Origin: Tetracentron sinense | Taxonomy: Eukaryota; Streptophyta; Magnoliopsida; Trochodendrales; Trochodendraceae | Direction of reading: 5' to 3' | Assembly: GCA_015143295.1 (NCBI GenBank) | Contig: CM026570.1 | Span: 6,782,047 to 6,846,046 of the forward strand | Length of the DNA: 64,000 nt | Shown here: positions 25,201 through 36,254 of the stretch, in pieces | Numbering within the stretch: position 1 is the first letter of the stretch | How the letters are laid out: each line of letters opens with the position of its first letter | Notes under the pieces: generated by a model | Databases searched by the model: none | Seen by the model: the letters and a program-made list of their open reading frames with translations, nothing else | What the model was told of the DNA's origin: nothing | Translations under genes and position numbers: made by a program

Positions 25201-26712
25201 TCTTTGAAACGCTCATCCTGAAGCCGCATGTTCTCAAAGCGGGAGGGACTAGGACCTCCCTTGAAGACTCCCGAAGCTAATAAGAGAGGCACATGATCTG
25301 AGATAGGTCTAGCCGTCTAGGTAGGGAAGTCTGGGTTGCATTTGGCAACTGAGCCTCCCAATCATGATCTACTAGAAAGCGGTCAAGGTTGCTTGCTAGA
25401 ATGTTGTTTGCTGCTTGGGACCATGTGAATTAGGTTGGGCCCCCCTCGTCGGGTAATCAATCAAGCCGTGACAAAAAATAAATGCTCTGAATCACCTCAT
25501 CTTAGTTGTACGCACACTTCCCCCTCTCTTCTCATAGGAGTATCTGATACTGTTAAAGTCCCCGCCTAGGCACCACAGATGATCCCATCTACTCCTTACA
25601 TCATCTAATTCAGTCCACAAATCCAAATCTTCTGACCTCCCCATCGGGGCGTACACCCCTGAAAAAACCCATTTACATTCCTCCCCTATCAACTGGCACA
25701 AGATGGAGATAGAAAAGGCTCCCAGTTCTGATTCCAGCACCTCAAATTTTCCTTTATCCCACAATAGTAGGATACCCCTAGAAGCTCCCAGCGATGAAAG
25801 CTCAATCCACCCTGGATCCGGTCTCCCCTAAATATCCGTGATAAGATAGTCCTGTGCAGCTTTTATCTTGGTTTCCTAAATACACAGGATCGACGGATGC
25901 TTTGAATGCACTAACTATTTTATTACCGCTCATTTTTCCAACTAACCCTGACCTCTAATGTTCCAAGAAATAATGGAGAGTCCTGTTATGTATCCACTCG
26001 ACGATCCCTAGCAGAAATCGGGCTACCTGACTTCCCTCTAATCCAGACTTTATCATAATTGATATTGCATTCCAACCTTCGCTTCTCCATCGTTGAAGCA
26101 CCCCTCCTTCCTCCCAAAGACTTTCCTTTTGATGTTTCCCTTCCCCTTTTCCCTCTTACCTCAATTCCATTAAATAAACCTCTTGTCTCGGATTCATGTC
26201 CTTCCATGGATAGACCCGAAGTCTTACCGACCCCTTCCATCTGATTGACTACCCAATTCGAGATCGCCTTCGAGCTCATCTATGGAAGCAAAACCTAGCT
26301 CGCCCCTTGAACTGGGGTAGAGGCTACCTGGCTAACCTCCATAGTTTCTAACTCAATGCTCCTGCCCCTCACATTAGAAATTCCATTCCCCTCTGCTACT
26401 TCAGATCGTTTTTGGGGTTCGTGGCCTTCCTCAGGACCCCTAGGAGTTTGTACCTACCAATCTGCTACAATCCCCTCAATATCCTAAAATAATAGGGGAA
26501 GAGAGGGAGAAGAATCTTCCTTATTAAGTCTCTGAACAGGAGTCTGGCTATTGCTTGTATCGCCCAAAATATTTCCTCCCTGAGAGTATCTCGACCCCCA
26601 CTGGGTATCCTTGACAACAATCGGAGTTAGTTCTTGGTCCACAGTCAACGGAACTCCTCCCGCTTGGGATTGGAAGGGGGTCGCATCAGGACAGTTCATC
26701 GGGGAGGCCAAG
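22213..26712 (-). mobile_element. L1-type LINE, near full-length ORF2, degenerate
   Basis: Read on the minus strand from 26712 down. An ORF1/linker-like region lies to about 25990. An apurinic endonuclease piece lies at 25764-25492 (WVFSGVYAP, LGGDFNSIRY). A reverse transcriptase follows at 24830-23660 (DKAPGPHGISMEFY, DFRPISLVSSMYKILSKVLA, FCKVDMEKAYNHVNW, GDPLSPFLFVLASE, and FADE where the catalytic FADD is expected). A C-terminal zinc-binding domain lies at 22775-22420 (ANRCYMCLHAEESVDHLL). It ends in an A tail read as T at 22213-22222. Frames are broken several times. The FADD to FADE change in the active site also argues it is inactive. Confidence 0.88.
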
Positions 26713-26990
26713 ATTGGCCCTTTTAACCCCTATTAACTGTGGTTAATATTCACTAACCTTTGGGGTTCAACAATATAACTTTAGTTTTTTAAAAAAAAAT
26801 ATTAATCCTAAAATCTTTAACTAGAGTTTAATATTTTTTCTCCAAAAATAAGGTAGTATTGTTGAACCCCAAGGGTTAGTAAATCTTAACCACGGTTAAT
26901 AGGGGTTAAAAGGGACAGATGTTCACAAGTGGGTGTGATTGAACTTTCCCCAAGTTCAATTGCGATTAATGTGATTCGATCTCAGGTGGG
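26713..26990. mobile_element. Long-TIR foldback MITE, right part (left arm at 22160-22212)
   Basis: Interior arms ACTGTGGTTAATATTCACTA and TAGTAAATCTTAACCACGGT form a foldback around 26713-26920. Beyond it, 26925-26965 (GTGTGATTGAAC, AAGTTCAATTGCG) is complementary to 22160-22195 (CAATTGCAATTGAAC, GAGTTCAATCGCAC). So one MITE with arms over 100 bp was cut near its left arm by the LINE at 22213-26712. The exact outer ends were not fixed. Confidence 0.7.
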
Positions 26991-27084
26991 TACCCCCTTA
27001 GCTTTTGATGTTTTTTTTTTAAATATAGTTTACTAAGGATTTAGAATCCTCTATTGTTATAACCGGACTCCTTGGAGTTGGTTA

Positions 27085-27245
27085 CAACCCACAAGTCAAC
27101 ACGTGTCTCTTTTAATAGCTCTCAATTCTGATTAAGATTCACTAACCCTTAGGGTTCAACCACCTAACCTTGGTTTCTGGACAAAAAATTTCACTCTAAA
27201 GGTTAAAGTTGTTAACTAAAGTTAAAAGACTTTTGTGTTGTAACC
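27085..27245. repeat. Partial MITE of the CACGTGTCTC...TTAAGATTCACTAACC group
   Basis: CAACACGTGTCTCTTTTAAT followed by GATTAAGATTCACTAACCCT and TAGGGTTCAACC matches one arm of the MITE at 26713-26990. The opposite arm is not clear. Confidence 0.45.
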
Positions 27246-27867
27246 GTACTTCAAGGAGTTTGGTTATGTCCATAGAGGATTAGTCATGGGGCAGCTGTCC
27301 ATTGAGTTTTCAAAAGAAAATATCTTTTAACTATTTTGTTTAATTATTTAATAGGGCATAGACATTGGACAAGGGGGCAACTACAACCTGAATTTTTCAA
27401 AAAAATTATATTATAATATATAATAGGGCAAAGCCATAGGGTAAGGGGACAACTGCTCCCGTAAACAATGAGAAACAATACATGTAGGATATGTACAAAA
27501 TGTATGGATGAAATGACCCACAAACTTAGTTGTCAAATTTTTTTATTCGGGGGCTTTGCCCCCACCCCCGTCCCTTAAACCAAACATGCCTCCCCCCACA
27601 ATAGATTCCTGGTTCCACCCCTAATAATATGGGGCTGTTTACCATACAATTTACAAACTTCATATCACATACTATTTAACACATGGAAAAATTAGTGTAC
27701 TTCTCCTCATTATACTTCAAGCATGGCATCGGAACATCAATAAGGGCATAAACATCATAGAAGCAATCCTCTGCACCTATGGAGTCTCTCAAATAAAATA
27801 TACCTTAAAACCTAGATAACCAATCAAACTAGATTTCTTCCCAAAATACATACAAACATATACTTGC

Positions 27868-27902
<35 letters not shown>

Positions 27903-27926
27903 AGAAGAAGAGATAGAGAGAGAGAA
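27868..27926. repeat. (TA)n(GA)n compound microsatellite
   Basis: About 8 TA units run directly into about 10 GA units, then GAA and AGAG units. Confidence 0.95.
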
Positions 27927-28069
27927 CATTTATACGAGGTAAATATCAATCGCATCAAGTCCGCATGCAAAAACCATACGATGAAATTGAGTTCTTATAG
28001 CTTTGGGTGACCTGGTGTAGGGTCCCCTGGGATCATAGAGATTCACTTTATACTTTACAAAAGGTGTTG

Positions 28070-29660
28070 AGGCATTATCAGGGATGACATTTCCAGAGTT
28101 TTGAAGCTGTTCATGACAAGGCCATACTAAATAGAAATTCTAATGCCAAATTCATAGCCTTAATCCCCAAGAAAAGGGGAGCTGAAGAGCTGAAGGGTTT
28201 TAGGTCAATCAGTGCAGTTTTTATAAAATCTTGTCAAGATGATAATTCAACAGCGTTGGACTCCATTATCTATCCACAAGATTCTTTTGTTTAGGGTAGA
28301 CATTCTAGATGGAGTTCTGATTGTCAATGAGTGTATAGATTCAAGGCTCAAAAGTGGCATTCCAGGTATTGTATGCAAAATTGACTGGGAGAAGGTTTAT
28401 GACCATGGTAGTTGTGTTTCCTTGACCATCTATTCAAGAGAATGGGTTTGGTCTAAGAAGGAGAAATTAGATCAAGGTTTGTGTATCTATGGGTTCCTTT
28501 TCAGTTTCATCAATGGATCAATCACATTTATTTGGCAGTTCTAGGAGTATATGCCAAAAAAGATTCATTTTCTTTGTTCCCTTTCATTATTTTGCGGAAA
28601 CACTGAGCAAATTTATCTAGAGGATGGAACTGGATGGGATGATTCAAGGCTTCTTGTGAGGTGAAACTGGAACATCCATGTCTTCAATTTGGGAATGACA
28701 GGAACTACAGGATCCTCTTTTGAAATGCCTCCCATGAGAAATTAGAGGCACTTGCAATGCACCTTATGTTGTTTAGAAGTGGTGTTGGGCCTTCAAATTA
28801 ATTACCACAAGATTTTAAGTGTTTGGAGTCAGCAAACGTATAAATATCAAGGAGTTGGTCGGTGCCTTTGATATTAACTGGGTCACTTTCCTTATCTTGG
28901 CCTTCCTTGGTGCTAATTATTGATCTAAGGCAACTTGGTATCCAGTTGTTGAACAGATTGAAGGAACATAAGCATCTTGGTAATGGGATTATTGGTCGAA
29001 AGGAAGAAAAGTAACTCTTTTAGAAGTACTCTATTATCTCTCCTGCCTTCTTTTTCCTTAGTTATGTTATACACCGGCATCCATAACATCTCATATGAGA
29101 AGCTCAAAAAAGATTTCTTTGGGAGGGTTTGAAGGAAGATTGAAAAAAAGTATCGCTTGGTGGAGTGGCCCACGATATAACAAACTCTGAAGAAGCTGGT
29201 GGTCTTGGCTTAAAAAGGTGATGGACAAAGCTGTTCTAGGGAAATGGCTGTCTAAATTTGGTGAGAAACTAGAAACTTTTTGGAGGAGACTCATTGCATT
29301 AAAAAATGATAGTAAGAACCTCGGTTGGGATAGTTACCTAATCATCTCTTCTTATGGAGTTAATATATGGAGAGGAATTATTCCATATGGTATAAAGTGG
29401 GTCATTGGGGATTAAATGAGATTTTGGGAAGATTTTTGGTGCAGTGATTCTCCTCTTCTTATGGTGCCATAAAAGAAAAGATTTAGCATTGTTCTTTTAT
29501 TGATCCTCAATTCTCAAAGAAGTCATAACTTCAATTTTTCTGTATTTAATTGGATATGCATACTATTTCAGTATATCACAATGTATATAGCCTTTTCTCT
29601 GTATAGGGCCCACCCTATGGTATTTTCTGTTCTCTTTCATTAATAAAATCTAACTTTACC
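28070..29660 (+). mobile_element. Highly decayed LINE remnant
   Basis: Plus-strand pieces recall L1 reverse transcriptase: NAKFIALIPKKRGAEELKGF, GRHSR, then [13 protein letters not shown] (near 28361-28400). At 29221-29415 comes the C-terminal block LGKWLSKFGEK, SYGVNIWRGI and KWVIGD. Many stops and shifts. It ends near an AATAAAA-like sequence at about 29641-29650 with no clear tail. It is older than the LINE at 22213-26712, judging by decay. Confidence 0.7.
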
Positions 29661-30320
29661 AATCAAATATACTTCATATAGACTGAAATCGAATTCTTTT
29701 TTTTTTCATTCTTTTAATCTTTCTAAAAAAACCCTTCTTTAGATGCATAAAAAAACACATGATTGTCTCCGGAAAATTTTCTGCGATCAAACAAAATGCT
29801 AAGCATTGGATTTCAGAAACTTTTGACTAGAATTTATTAACCCATCCCAAATCTAAACAATTCTACTGCAATGTGGCCAGGAGGTTGTGTTTTTGCATCC
29901 AGCTTACCCAGCACATGGAGAAAATAGTATAAAAAGTACAAATCAAATCAAATAGTGTGGTATATGTTATATAAATATAAATGAAGATATGTTAAATGGA
30001 TAGCATCTGAGTCTGAAAAAGATTCTCTTTTACAACCAGTGAACAATGGAAAGCTTTAGCCATTACAGCTTCCCAGAACATACCAAGCTAAGGCCACATT
30101 CGAAAAACTGCCACATTGGCTATTGTTTGAATCAATGAACTTTCTTAAAAAGTTGACTTGTATAAAATGGTCAATTTTTGTGTGGCTTGTGCATACCATA
30201 GATATGAGAGATTCACCTATCATTAGAATCAATGCTTACAAAAAAAACCACTGAATGTTTGTGATATTGACTACTGTATTGATTTTCAAATGCGAAAGAT
30301 GTTGGTGGATGTTTTTCGCA
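29661..30320. other. Pseudogene intron, right end
   Basis: AT-rich DNA up to the acceptor TTTTTCGCAG at 30311-30320. No other feature was recognised. Confidence 0.55.
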
Positions 30321-30953
30321 GAAGCTCTGAGCTCTTACTCCCTGGTTTTTGATGCCTTTTACACTCCAAAAATGACCAGACTCTTCAAGAAGCGGAAGAG
30401 TCTGGAGCCACAATTGTTACTGGATTGGAGATGTTCATTGGGAAGGCATTTGAACAATTTGAAAGGTTTACAGATTTGCCTGGTAAGATTGACACAACAA
30501 GCTTATTAAGTCTAAAAAGTCCTTTGAACTATTCTCTACTTATTGGCCCTTTTTCTTCTTTTGGCTTTGTTTCATCGTTCAAATGCAGCACCAAAAGAAC
30601 TGTTTAGGGAAATCATGGTGAGACACATAAATGGGTTATGTTCGATTAGTCTCTCTTTGCTGCCGGATCCCTTTTTCAAATTTTAGCTTAGGCAACTCGA
30701 GTTTTGAATTTTGTGATAGCTGTTGATTTCTTCTGTTACATCTAGTCTCCATTTTTTTCGATCAGCATTTTCTTTCTTCGATTTGTATTCTCACAGGAAA
30801 TGTGTTTTGAGAAAGCTATTGCATATTTATATTACTAGAAGAATAATTGATCAGAACATGGTACCCACATCATCATTAGAAGTCCTGTATTGTTTATCAG
30901 CAAAATTTCTGTTAATTTTCTTTTCAAATTGGAAAACCTCCTACGGCTACGTA

Positions 30954-32936
30954 TCACTTCATCACCTGATCTGGTGTAGGGAACCCCAGATACTTGAAGG
31001 AAGTGAAGCCTCCATCCACAACCAGATTATGGCCACTCACATACTTAGCATCATCAGAAGCAAGATAGAGTGCGGCATTTGCAATGTCGCGGGGTTCGCA
31101 ATTTGCTCCCTCCAGCACTCCAGTGCCATGAATGATGTCTGCGAGACGCTGATCATCAACCCCTGGAAATAATTGCGCCATTTCTTCCATTACAAATGCC
31201 GTCGGAATGGCGAAAGGTGAAATGCAGTTCACCCGAATTCCATACTTGCAAAGCTCCGACGCAACTGACTTCACTATCCCTGCAACAGCAAACTTGGAAA
31301 TGGAGTATGTGTGTTGCGCCAGCCCGCCCATGACTCCGGTGATGCTCGAAGTGCAGATTATAGAACCAGTCCGATGTGGAATCATGACACGTGCAGCATG
31401 CTTCATACCTGCGAGTACTCCTCGCACATTGATGTCCATGACCCGATCATATACTGTGAGGTCAAGGTCGACGATGCTTGGAGGAGTGTTGCAAGCAATT
31501 CCGGCATTGTTGTACATGATGTCGAGTTGACCATGTTTTGAGACAGTAAAATTGACGGCATCTGATACATCGGATTCTCTTGCAACATCACAAGTGATGA
31601 AGGTGGCATTGCTTCCTAGTTCTGTTGCCGTGGCTTGGCCAAGTTGTTGATGGATGTCGGCGATCACGACTTTGGCGCCATTGTTAATGAATTTTGTCGC
31701 TGTAGCCTTTCCGATTCCGTTCGCCGCTCCAGTAATCAGTGCCACTTTGCCTTCCAACCTGCCTCATCACAGCATATCAAGTGAATCCTAACCATTGAAA
31801 GAGTTCCCAGTTGTTGGTTTGGGGGACCATGAACTCAGAGGCTTAATTGTAAACCATCATAATTTCATTACCATGCCACCAACATTGCATAAGGGAGTGT
31901 TTAGTTGCATGTATAACTACAATCTATTGAGGCTTAATTGTAAACCAATCCAGTCAATTCCTCTTCCAAGCTAAACAAGCAGATGAATCCTAAATGTCAG
32001 GTATATTTTAGTTCAGCAATCCCTCGTCAAGCCAAAAGCCAAACAAGCAGATGAATCCTAAATGTCATGGGTATTTTAGTCCAATCATCAAGGTAAACTT
32101 TGAACCACGGATAAACCAGTCGATGGAGCCACCTCGAATTTAACGAGACATTAAATAAATAAGAGAATATAAGAGGTTGACTATTAAGAGGAGCTCGGGT
32201 GGAAGAGATAACCGGAGTAACCCAAAAAAAGACTTTGGTAGGGGTATTTAGGAATAAGACCAAATCCTGTTATCAGCCAAAAACCAAGGATGGGTGGGTG
32301 AACCTTCGCGGTGGGTAAATCTTAACTACAGTTGAGGGGTATCAAAAGGGACACATGACGACCTCAGGGGTGATAACCGGATTTGCCAAATCCGGTTATC
32401 ACCGTAGAGGATTTGGTTTCTAAGCCATATAGATTTTTTGGGATGTTCCGGTGATCTCTTTAACCGGTTCATAGTTAATCTCAATAAATAAATAGATAAA
32501 GAAGAAGCTTTTAACAGACCTCCCTTTCTGGGTAGAGAAATGCCTCGTAACGTTCTCCCCTATCGAATCTCTTAAAATGGAGAAATTCCTGCTCTTCGAA
32601 CAACAGAAACAGTATGAGCTTTTGATTAAGTTCACGATACTTAAATTATTTAAAATCTTCCTTCTAAGAAGAAGAAAAAGAGCAACAGAACAAACAACAT
32701 TTCTCCTCATATGTATCATAAACCTTCTAATAAAATAAAAAACCAAACCCATTAATTCAGAAGTAAAGAAAAAATAAAAGGGTACCCATTAAATCACAGT
32801 AATAATAGCAAAACAAAAAAGGAAAAATCTATTTTAAAAGATAGAAAATAGATTCACCAATCCCCAAAGAAAACCGCCAACAAAGAAATATAGGAGGAAT
32901 TAAAAGAAAAACTCACCTTAATTTGGTCCTAAACAT
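30954..32936 (-). CDS. Short-chain dehydrogenase/reductase, zerumbone-synthase/ABA2-like (SDR110C type)
   Basis: Two exons on the minus strand, 32936-32917 (20 bp: MFRTKL plus two bases of Arg) and 31758-30954, join in phase to give 274 residues. The donor is AAG|GTGAGT and the acceptor GGCAG|G. Classical SDR features are all present: TGAANGIG at 16-23 for cofactor binding, Asp41 after strand two (favours NAD(H)), NNAG at 90-93, Asn117, Ser145, and YSISK with Tyr158 and Lys162. The C terminus has VSGHNLVVDGGFTSFK, typical of the plant ABA2, secoisolariciresinol and zerumbone group. Length is normal and no lesion is visible, so it should encode an active cytosolic alcohol dehydrogenase. Substrate cannot be told from sequence. 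The 1,158-bp intron holds part of a MITE (32290-32365). A (GA)7 tract lies just upstream of the ATG, at 32961-32974, likely in the 5' UTR. It is convergent with the DHD/SHD pseudogene. Confidence 0.92.
32290..32365. repeat. MITE arm inside the SDR intron
   Basis: GGGTAAATCTTAACTACAGT followed by AAAAGGGACACATGACGACC matches one arm of the shared-core MITE group. A full second arm was not found. Confidence 0.5.
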
Positions 32937-33409
32937 ATTTTCTGCAGAAATAATGGTTAAGAGAGAGAGAGAGATGGGTTTTCCTTTCACAGCTTTTTGT
33001 GGGTCAGAAGCAGTGACGGTGTCAGGATGATGTTTCATAAACAGCAGAGTATTAGTCCCCACTTAACAGTTATCACCTTCGATATGACAGAAGGTACCCT
33101 TCATACGGCACAATCCACATAAGATACGAATTGAAACTCGAAGGGTATTGTGGTCATTTAAAATCTTCACCTTCACGTAGTCTACGGGAGAACCAAAACT
33201 AGGCAACAAATAGCCTAGTAGAAGATACCTACAACAATAGGACGATGGCATAATAAAAATAATTTTTTTAAAAAAAGATCAGATATGCGTATTTTTCAAA
33301 AAGTCATATCTATTTCTTATTAATTAAAAACTTTGGGTATCTACGAATATTTCGTTAATGTGGAGCATGGAATGCTTGTCTCATTTTCCATCTTTCTCGC
33401 TTTCTTTGT
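32937..33409. other. Upstream region of the SDR gene
   Basis: Probable 5' UTR and promoter, read right to left. The UTR side holds a pyrimidine tract (minus strand) before the ATG. No convincing TATA box was picked out. Confidence 0.4.
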
Positions 33410-33418
33410 TTTATTAAT

Positions 33419-33711
33419 GGCCTTGGCTTGTCTCTGGCGAAGCCAGAAACTCCTCTCGGGGTTCCATACATTGTGCGACAGTTGGCAAAAATAATGGGAG
33501 AAGTCATTTTATTTTCTCCCCATTTTTTTGACTTCTCCCCCATATGATATCTCTTCCCTTTATTCTCAAACACTTATCGCCACATGTCTTATTAGAGGTG
33601 GAGAAGTCAAAATCGTGAGCCCCATGATTTTGACTTTTTCATCACTTGTCACCTATTCTATGAAACCCCGAGATAAGCCCTTTCTGGCTTCGCCAGAGAC
33701 AATCCCAAGCC
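33419..33711. mobile_element. Mutator-type MITE with 9-bp target duplication
   Basis: The left end GGCCTTGGCTTGTCTCTGGC and right end GCCAGAGACAATCCCAAGCC are inverted repeats, extended inside by GAAGCCAGAAA and TTTCTGGCTTC. The perfect 9-bp duplication TTTATTAAT flanks it (33410-33418, 33712-33720). The centre is also partly palindromic (GAGAAGTCA arms). No coding capacity. Confidence 0.85.
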
Positions 33712-33730
33712 TTTATTAATAAGTATCCTC

Positions 33731-33900
33731 GAGGCATGCTTTCCCTACTCTCGGTCAAACTCTACTCTCAGCCTCCACCAACCACCTATCTATTTTCAAA
33801 TCAGTTATGGTGGTTAAAGCATTCTCTCTCATCAAGAATAGATAAGTGGTTGGTGGAGACTGAGAGTAGAATTTGACTGAGATTAGGGCTAGCATTTCTC
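33731..33900. mobile_element. Mutator-type MITE with 10-bp target duplication
   Basis: The arms share CTCTACTCTCAGCCTCCACC and its near-complement GGTGGAGACTGAGAGTAGAA over about 60 bp. The ends are GAGGCATGCT and AGCATTTCTC. The perfect direct repeat AAGTATCCTC flanks it (33721-33730, 33901-33910). Its left duplication begins at the base after the previous MITE's right duplication. Confidence 0.85.
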
Positions 33901-33910
33901 AAGTATCCTC

Positions 33911-34098
33911 ACAACCACCCACCCACCCCCCTGTGGGGTACACCACCCCCTCATGAAGTGTAGGTCTCGGTTTCGACTCCTGATAGTTTCTATCTGCTCC
34001 CTCCAAGTATAGGTTAATGTCTAGGATGGGGCCGGAGAAGATTAATCTGACCAAAGGTTAAGATACCTCTTCCTTGTCAAAAAAAAAAAAAAAAAAAC
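33911..34098 (+). mobile_element. tRNA-derived SINE with poly(A) tail
   Basis: A tRNA-like head has a box-B-like GGTTTCGACTCC near 33969 and a possible box A in GGGTACACCACC upstream. A unique body follows, ending in a 20-base A run at 34079-34098. Length and layout fit a plant SINE. The target duplication is unclear. Confidence 0.5.
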
Positions 34099-35691
34099 AC
34101 TTTTTGTACACCGTTAAAATTAAGAAGAGTGTCTCCTGAATATTGAAACTTTAACGGCTACAAAGGCAATCAAGAAACTGGACCACTGTTGCCAAGTTCC
34201 ACTTGAAGAATTTTTTTTTAATAATAAAAATCAGATGATTTATAAATATTATAGAAAACTAAAAGAATCACTCAGCAGGCTAGGACTTTGACAGTTTTTA
34301 GAAGAATCATTCAAAATTATAAAAACCAATAATCTAGTTGCATTATATTAAGTTTTTTTATTATTTCATAAAAATTAATAAAGCACATAATTTCAAAACC
34401 CTTCATAAAACACTGATGTCGTAGGACCCAAACAATCTCCTTGTTGAAGATGAGACATTGAGGGGGAAAAAATCATTGAAGTTGAGTGAACGGCCGTTGG
34501 ATTATGTGGGTTCAGCTCACAAGCAACATTTGGATTATCCCTTGAGATTGTTGCAGGGACACATGTAGCAACTATCGTGAGACTTTGGAAAGTTGCGACT
34601 GGTACTAGTATTTCTCTAGTCTCCATTACAATCATTTTACACCTTGCTCGGTCCGTGGCGTTTGGAGGTGCATCTTGGTCCCCTTTTAATGTCATGTGTC
34701 CTATTTTTGATTCTTTTTAACTGTGGATAAAATTTATTCACCCCTTGGGTTCGCCAATCTATCCTTGGTTTTTAGAAAAATAAAATAAAAATTTTGATAG
34801 CAGTTGAGATGGCTCTGTGAGAGCGAGGAGCCAGTTGAGCGAACTCTTGCTCCAGTACATATCTGGCAGACTGCCAATCATTGAACATGAATCGACGTGT
34901 CAATCATGCAATGGTCAGTACCATAATTGAGAGGTGGGATCATATCCAATGGTGAGTTCCGACTTCAATTGCACCCATAAGACATCGCGTGTTCTATTCA
35001 ACTTCCTTTAACTATGCTTAAGATTCATTAACCCTTAGGTTAATATATTTATTCTTTCGGTTTAAAGGGCTTTGTGAGTGGGAGAGTTCAATCCCAATTA
35101 GACAGGATCCAGACTCCCATTATGATTGATGATTAGGGTGTCACCGGAAATTCTCTTTTATCAATGTGTTAAAAATCTATTGGCTGGTCAGCCTAGAAGA
35201 GGACATTGGGGTTGCTTGGCCCCTGTTCACGCCCACGGTTAGTGTTCTGTTAATTTTCTGTTAGTGTTGACGTCAGTAACACTAAAAAGAGGTGGACAGG
35301 TGTCATCTCCAAGTTATAATCGATCTCCTGAGAGAATCCAAAAGTCTTTGATTCAATTACCATAGAATGCCTTAACCGGATTCAAATCCCAAAAGATAAG
35401 GCTTTTGAGACCCTCAAAGGGCCGTGACCATGCTCTAAGAGAACATGATTTCAGGTGGGAGCACACCATGTGAAATGGGCCCCACCCGAAATGAAATCAT
35501 GTTCTCTTAGAACGCGGTCTCGGTGGTCTCGGCCCTAATAGGGTCTCCGTAGCAAAGTTCAATCCCAAAACAGACATAACCCTAAAAAAGTTACCATACA
35601 GGGTCTATAGGAAATGTTCGTCTCAAGCAGAAAATGTGAAGTCATTTATACGGTGACTTGCCCGAGATATTTTAGGTTTGAGCACACTTCA
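34099..35691. other. Intergenic repeat debris
   Basis: No gene was recognised. MITE arms of the shared-core group occur near 34692-34790 (TCTTTTTAACTGTGGATAAA) and 34975-35050 (AACTATGCTTAAGATTCATT). A strong hairpin lies at 35432-35512. Confidence 0.5.
35432..35512. repeat. 81-bp imperfect hairpin
   Basis: CTCTAAGAGAACATGATTTC is complementary to GAAATCATGTTCTCTTAGAA, extended by GGTGGG and CCCACC, around a loop of about 25 bases. It may be a small foldback element. No target duplication was identified. Confidence 0.7.
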
Positions 35692-36254
35692 TGTAACGCC
35701 CCGAAATACCCCTTAAGAGTTAGGCGATAATTTGGGCTCGTTACATACCACACAACCATCCTGCAGAAGTATATAAGGTAAACTAAATAGTGAACTGAAA
35801 ATTTCTTTAATAATTTGACTGTATTCCAAGTGCAATTGTTTACAATAACTGAATATGAACTAAGACATGTACATCCAATCCTTGACTTGAGTTGTCAACT
35901 CAAGTGATACATTATCCCCAAACCAAAAATATCCAAAATACATGTCTCTCTCACTCAACCCAACTATAGGGTCACATGTCAAAACCCCCAACATCTGGAT
36001 GACAACCCGAGCAATCTCCTGTTCTCCATGAGCCGTCTCGATCCAAGGAGCTGGAGTACACATATCATATAGCGTACCTGCCGACATAACATGTACAGCT
36101 GAGTATGGAATACTCAGCGAGTACAAGCTCCTAACTAACAATAGTAATAACAAGCATACATACTATTATAACATTAATTAAGAGAATACAGTTCATAATT
36201 CAATCTTAAAGCAACATACAAAATCATTCGCCACATCACTTTTCTCCTGAAAGT

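Larger units (their letters stand above)
22062..27623. mobile_element. hAT-type element, 5.56 kb with its nested insertions
   Basis: The left end CAGGGGCGGAGCC and right end GGTTCCACCCCTA are inverted repeats of the widespread plant hAT type. They are bounded by a perfect 8-bp target duplication ATAATATG (22054-22061, 27624-27631). Inside lie a MITE and, within that, a LINE (22213-26712). Removing these leaves a non-autonomous hAT without transposase. It inserted in the intron between two late exons of the DHD/SHD pseudogene. The same family, with ends CAGGGGCGGA and CCACCCTG, occurs at 39580-41620. Confidence 0.9.
16449..30680 (+). pseudogene. Decayed dehydroquinate dehydratase/shikimate dehydrogenase gene (DHD/SHD)
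   Basis: Four exon remnants of the bifunctional plastid shikimate-pathway enzyme are readable. Exon 1 (16449-16633) gives a SNGGMGRNSILICAP start, then TGA at 16497-16499, then ADLVEVWLDFIKNFRPRQDL. The family has Arg where this has Trp (VEIRLD), a substrate-binding residue of type I dehydratases. A late SHD piece (about 21504-21656) gives AKVLADIIGTNALSLAELDS and MILANTTYIGIQPKVDERPI. The next exon (30321-30482) gives YSLVFDAFYTPKMTRLFK, then loses one G after 30389, and continues EESGATIVTGLEMF in the shifted frame. The last piece (30589-30617) gives APKELFREIM. Exons for most of the dehydratase and the NADP-binding half were not found in 16634-21500. A nonsense codon, a frameshift, a lost conserved Arg and missing exons together mark a pseudogene. 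Product identity is firm; sequencing error could explain single lesions but not the missing middle. Confidence 0.85.

Noticed and set aside
30213..30607. Short frames read as a separate small gene
   Set aside because: They are the frameshifted exon of the DHD/SHD pseudogene, recognisable as YTPKMTRLF and EESGATIVTGLEMF in two frames.
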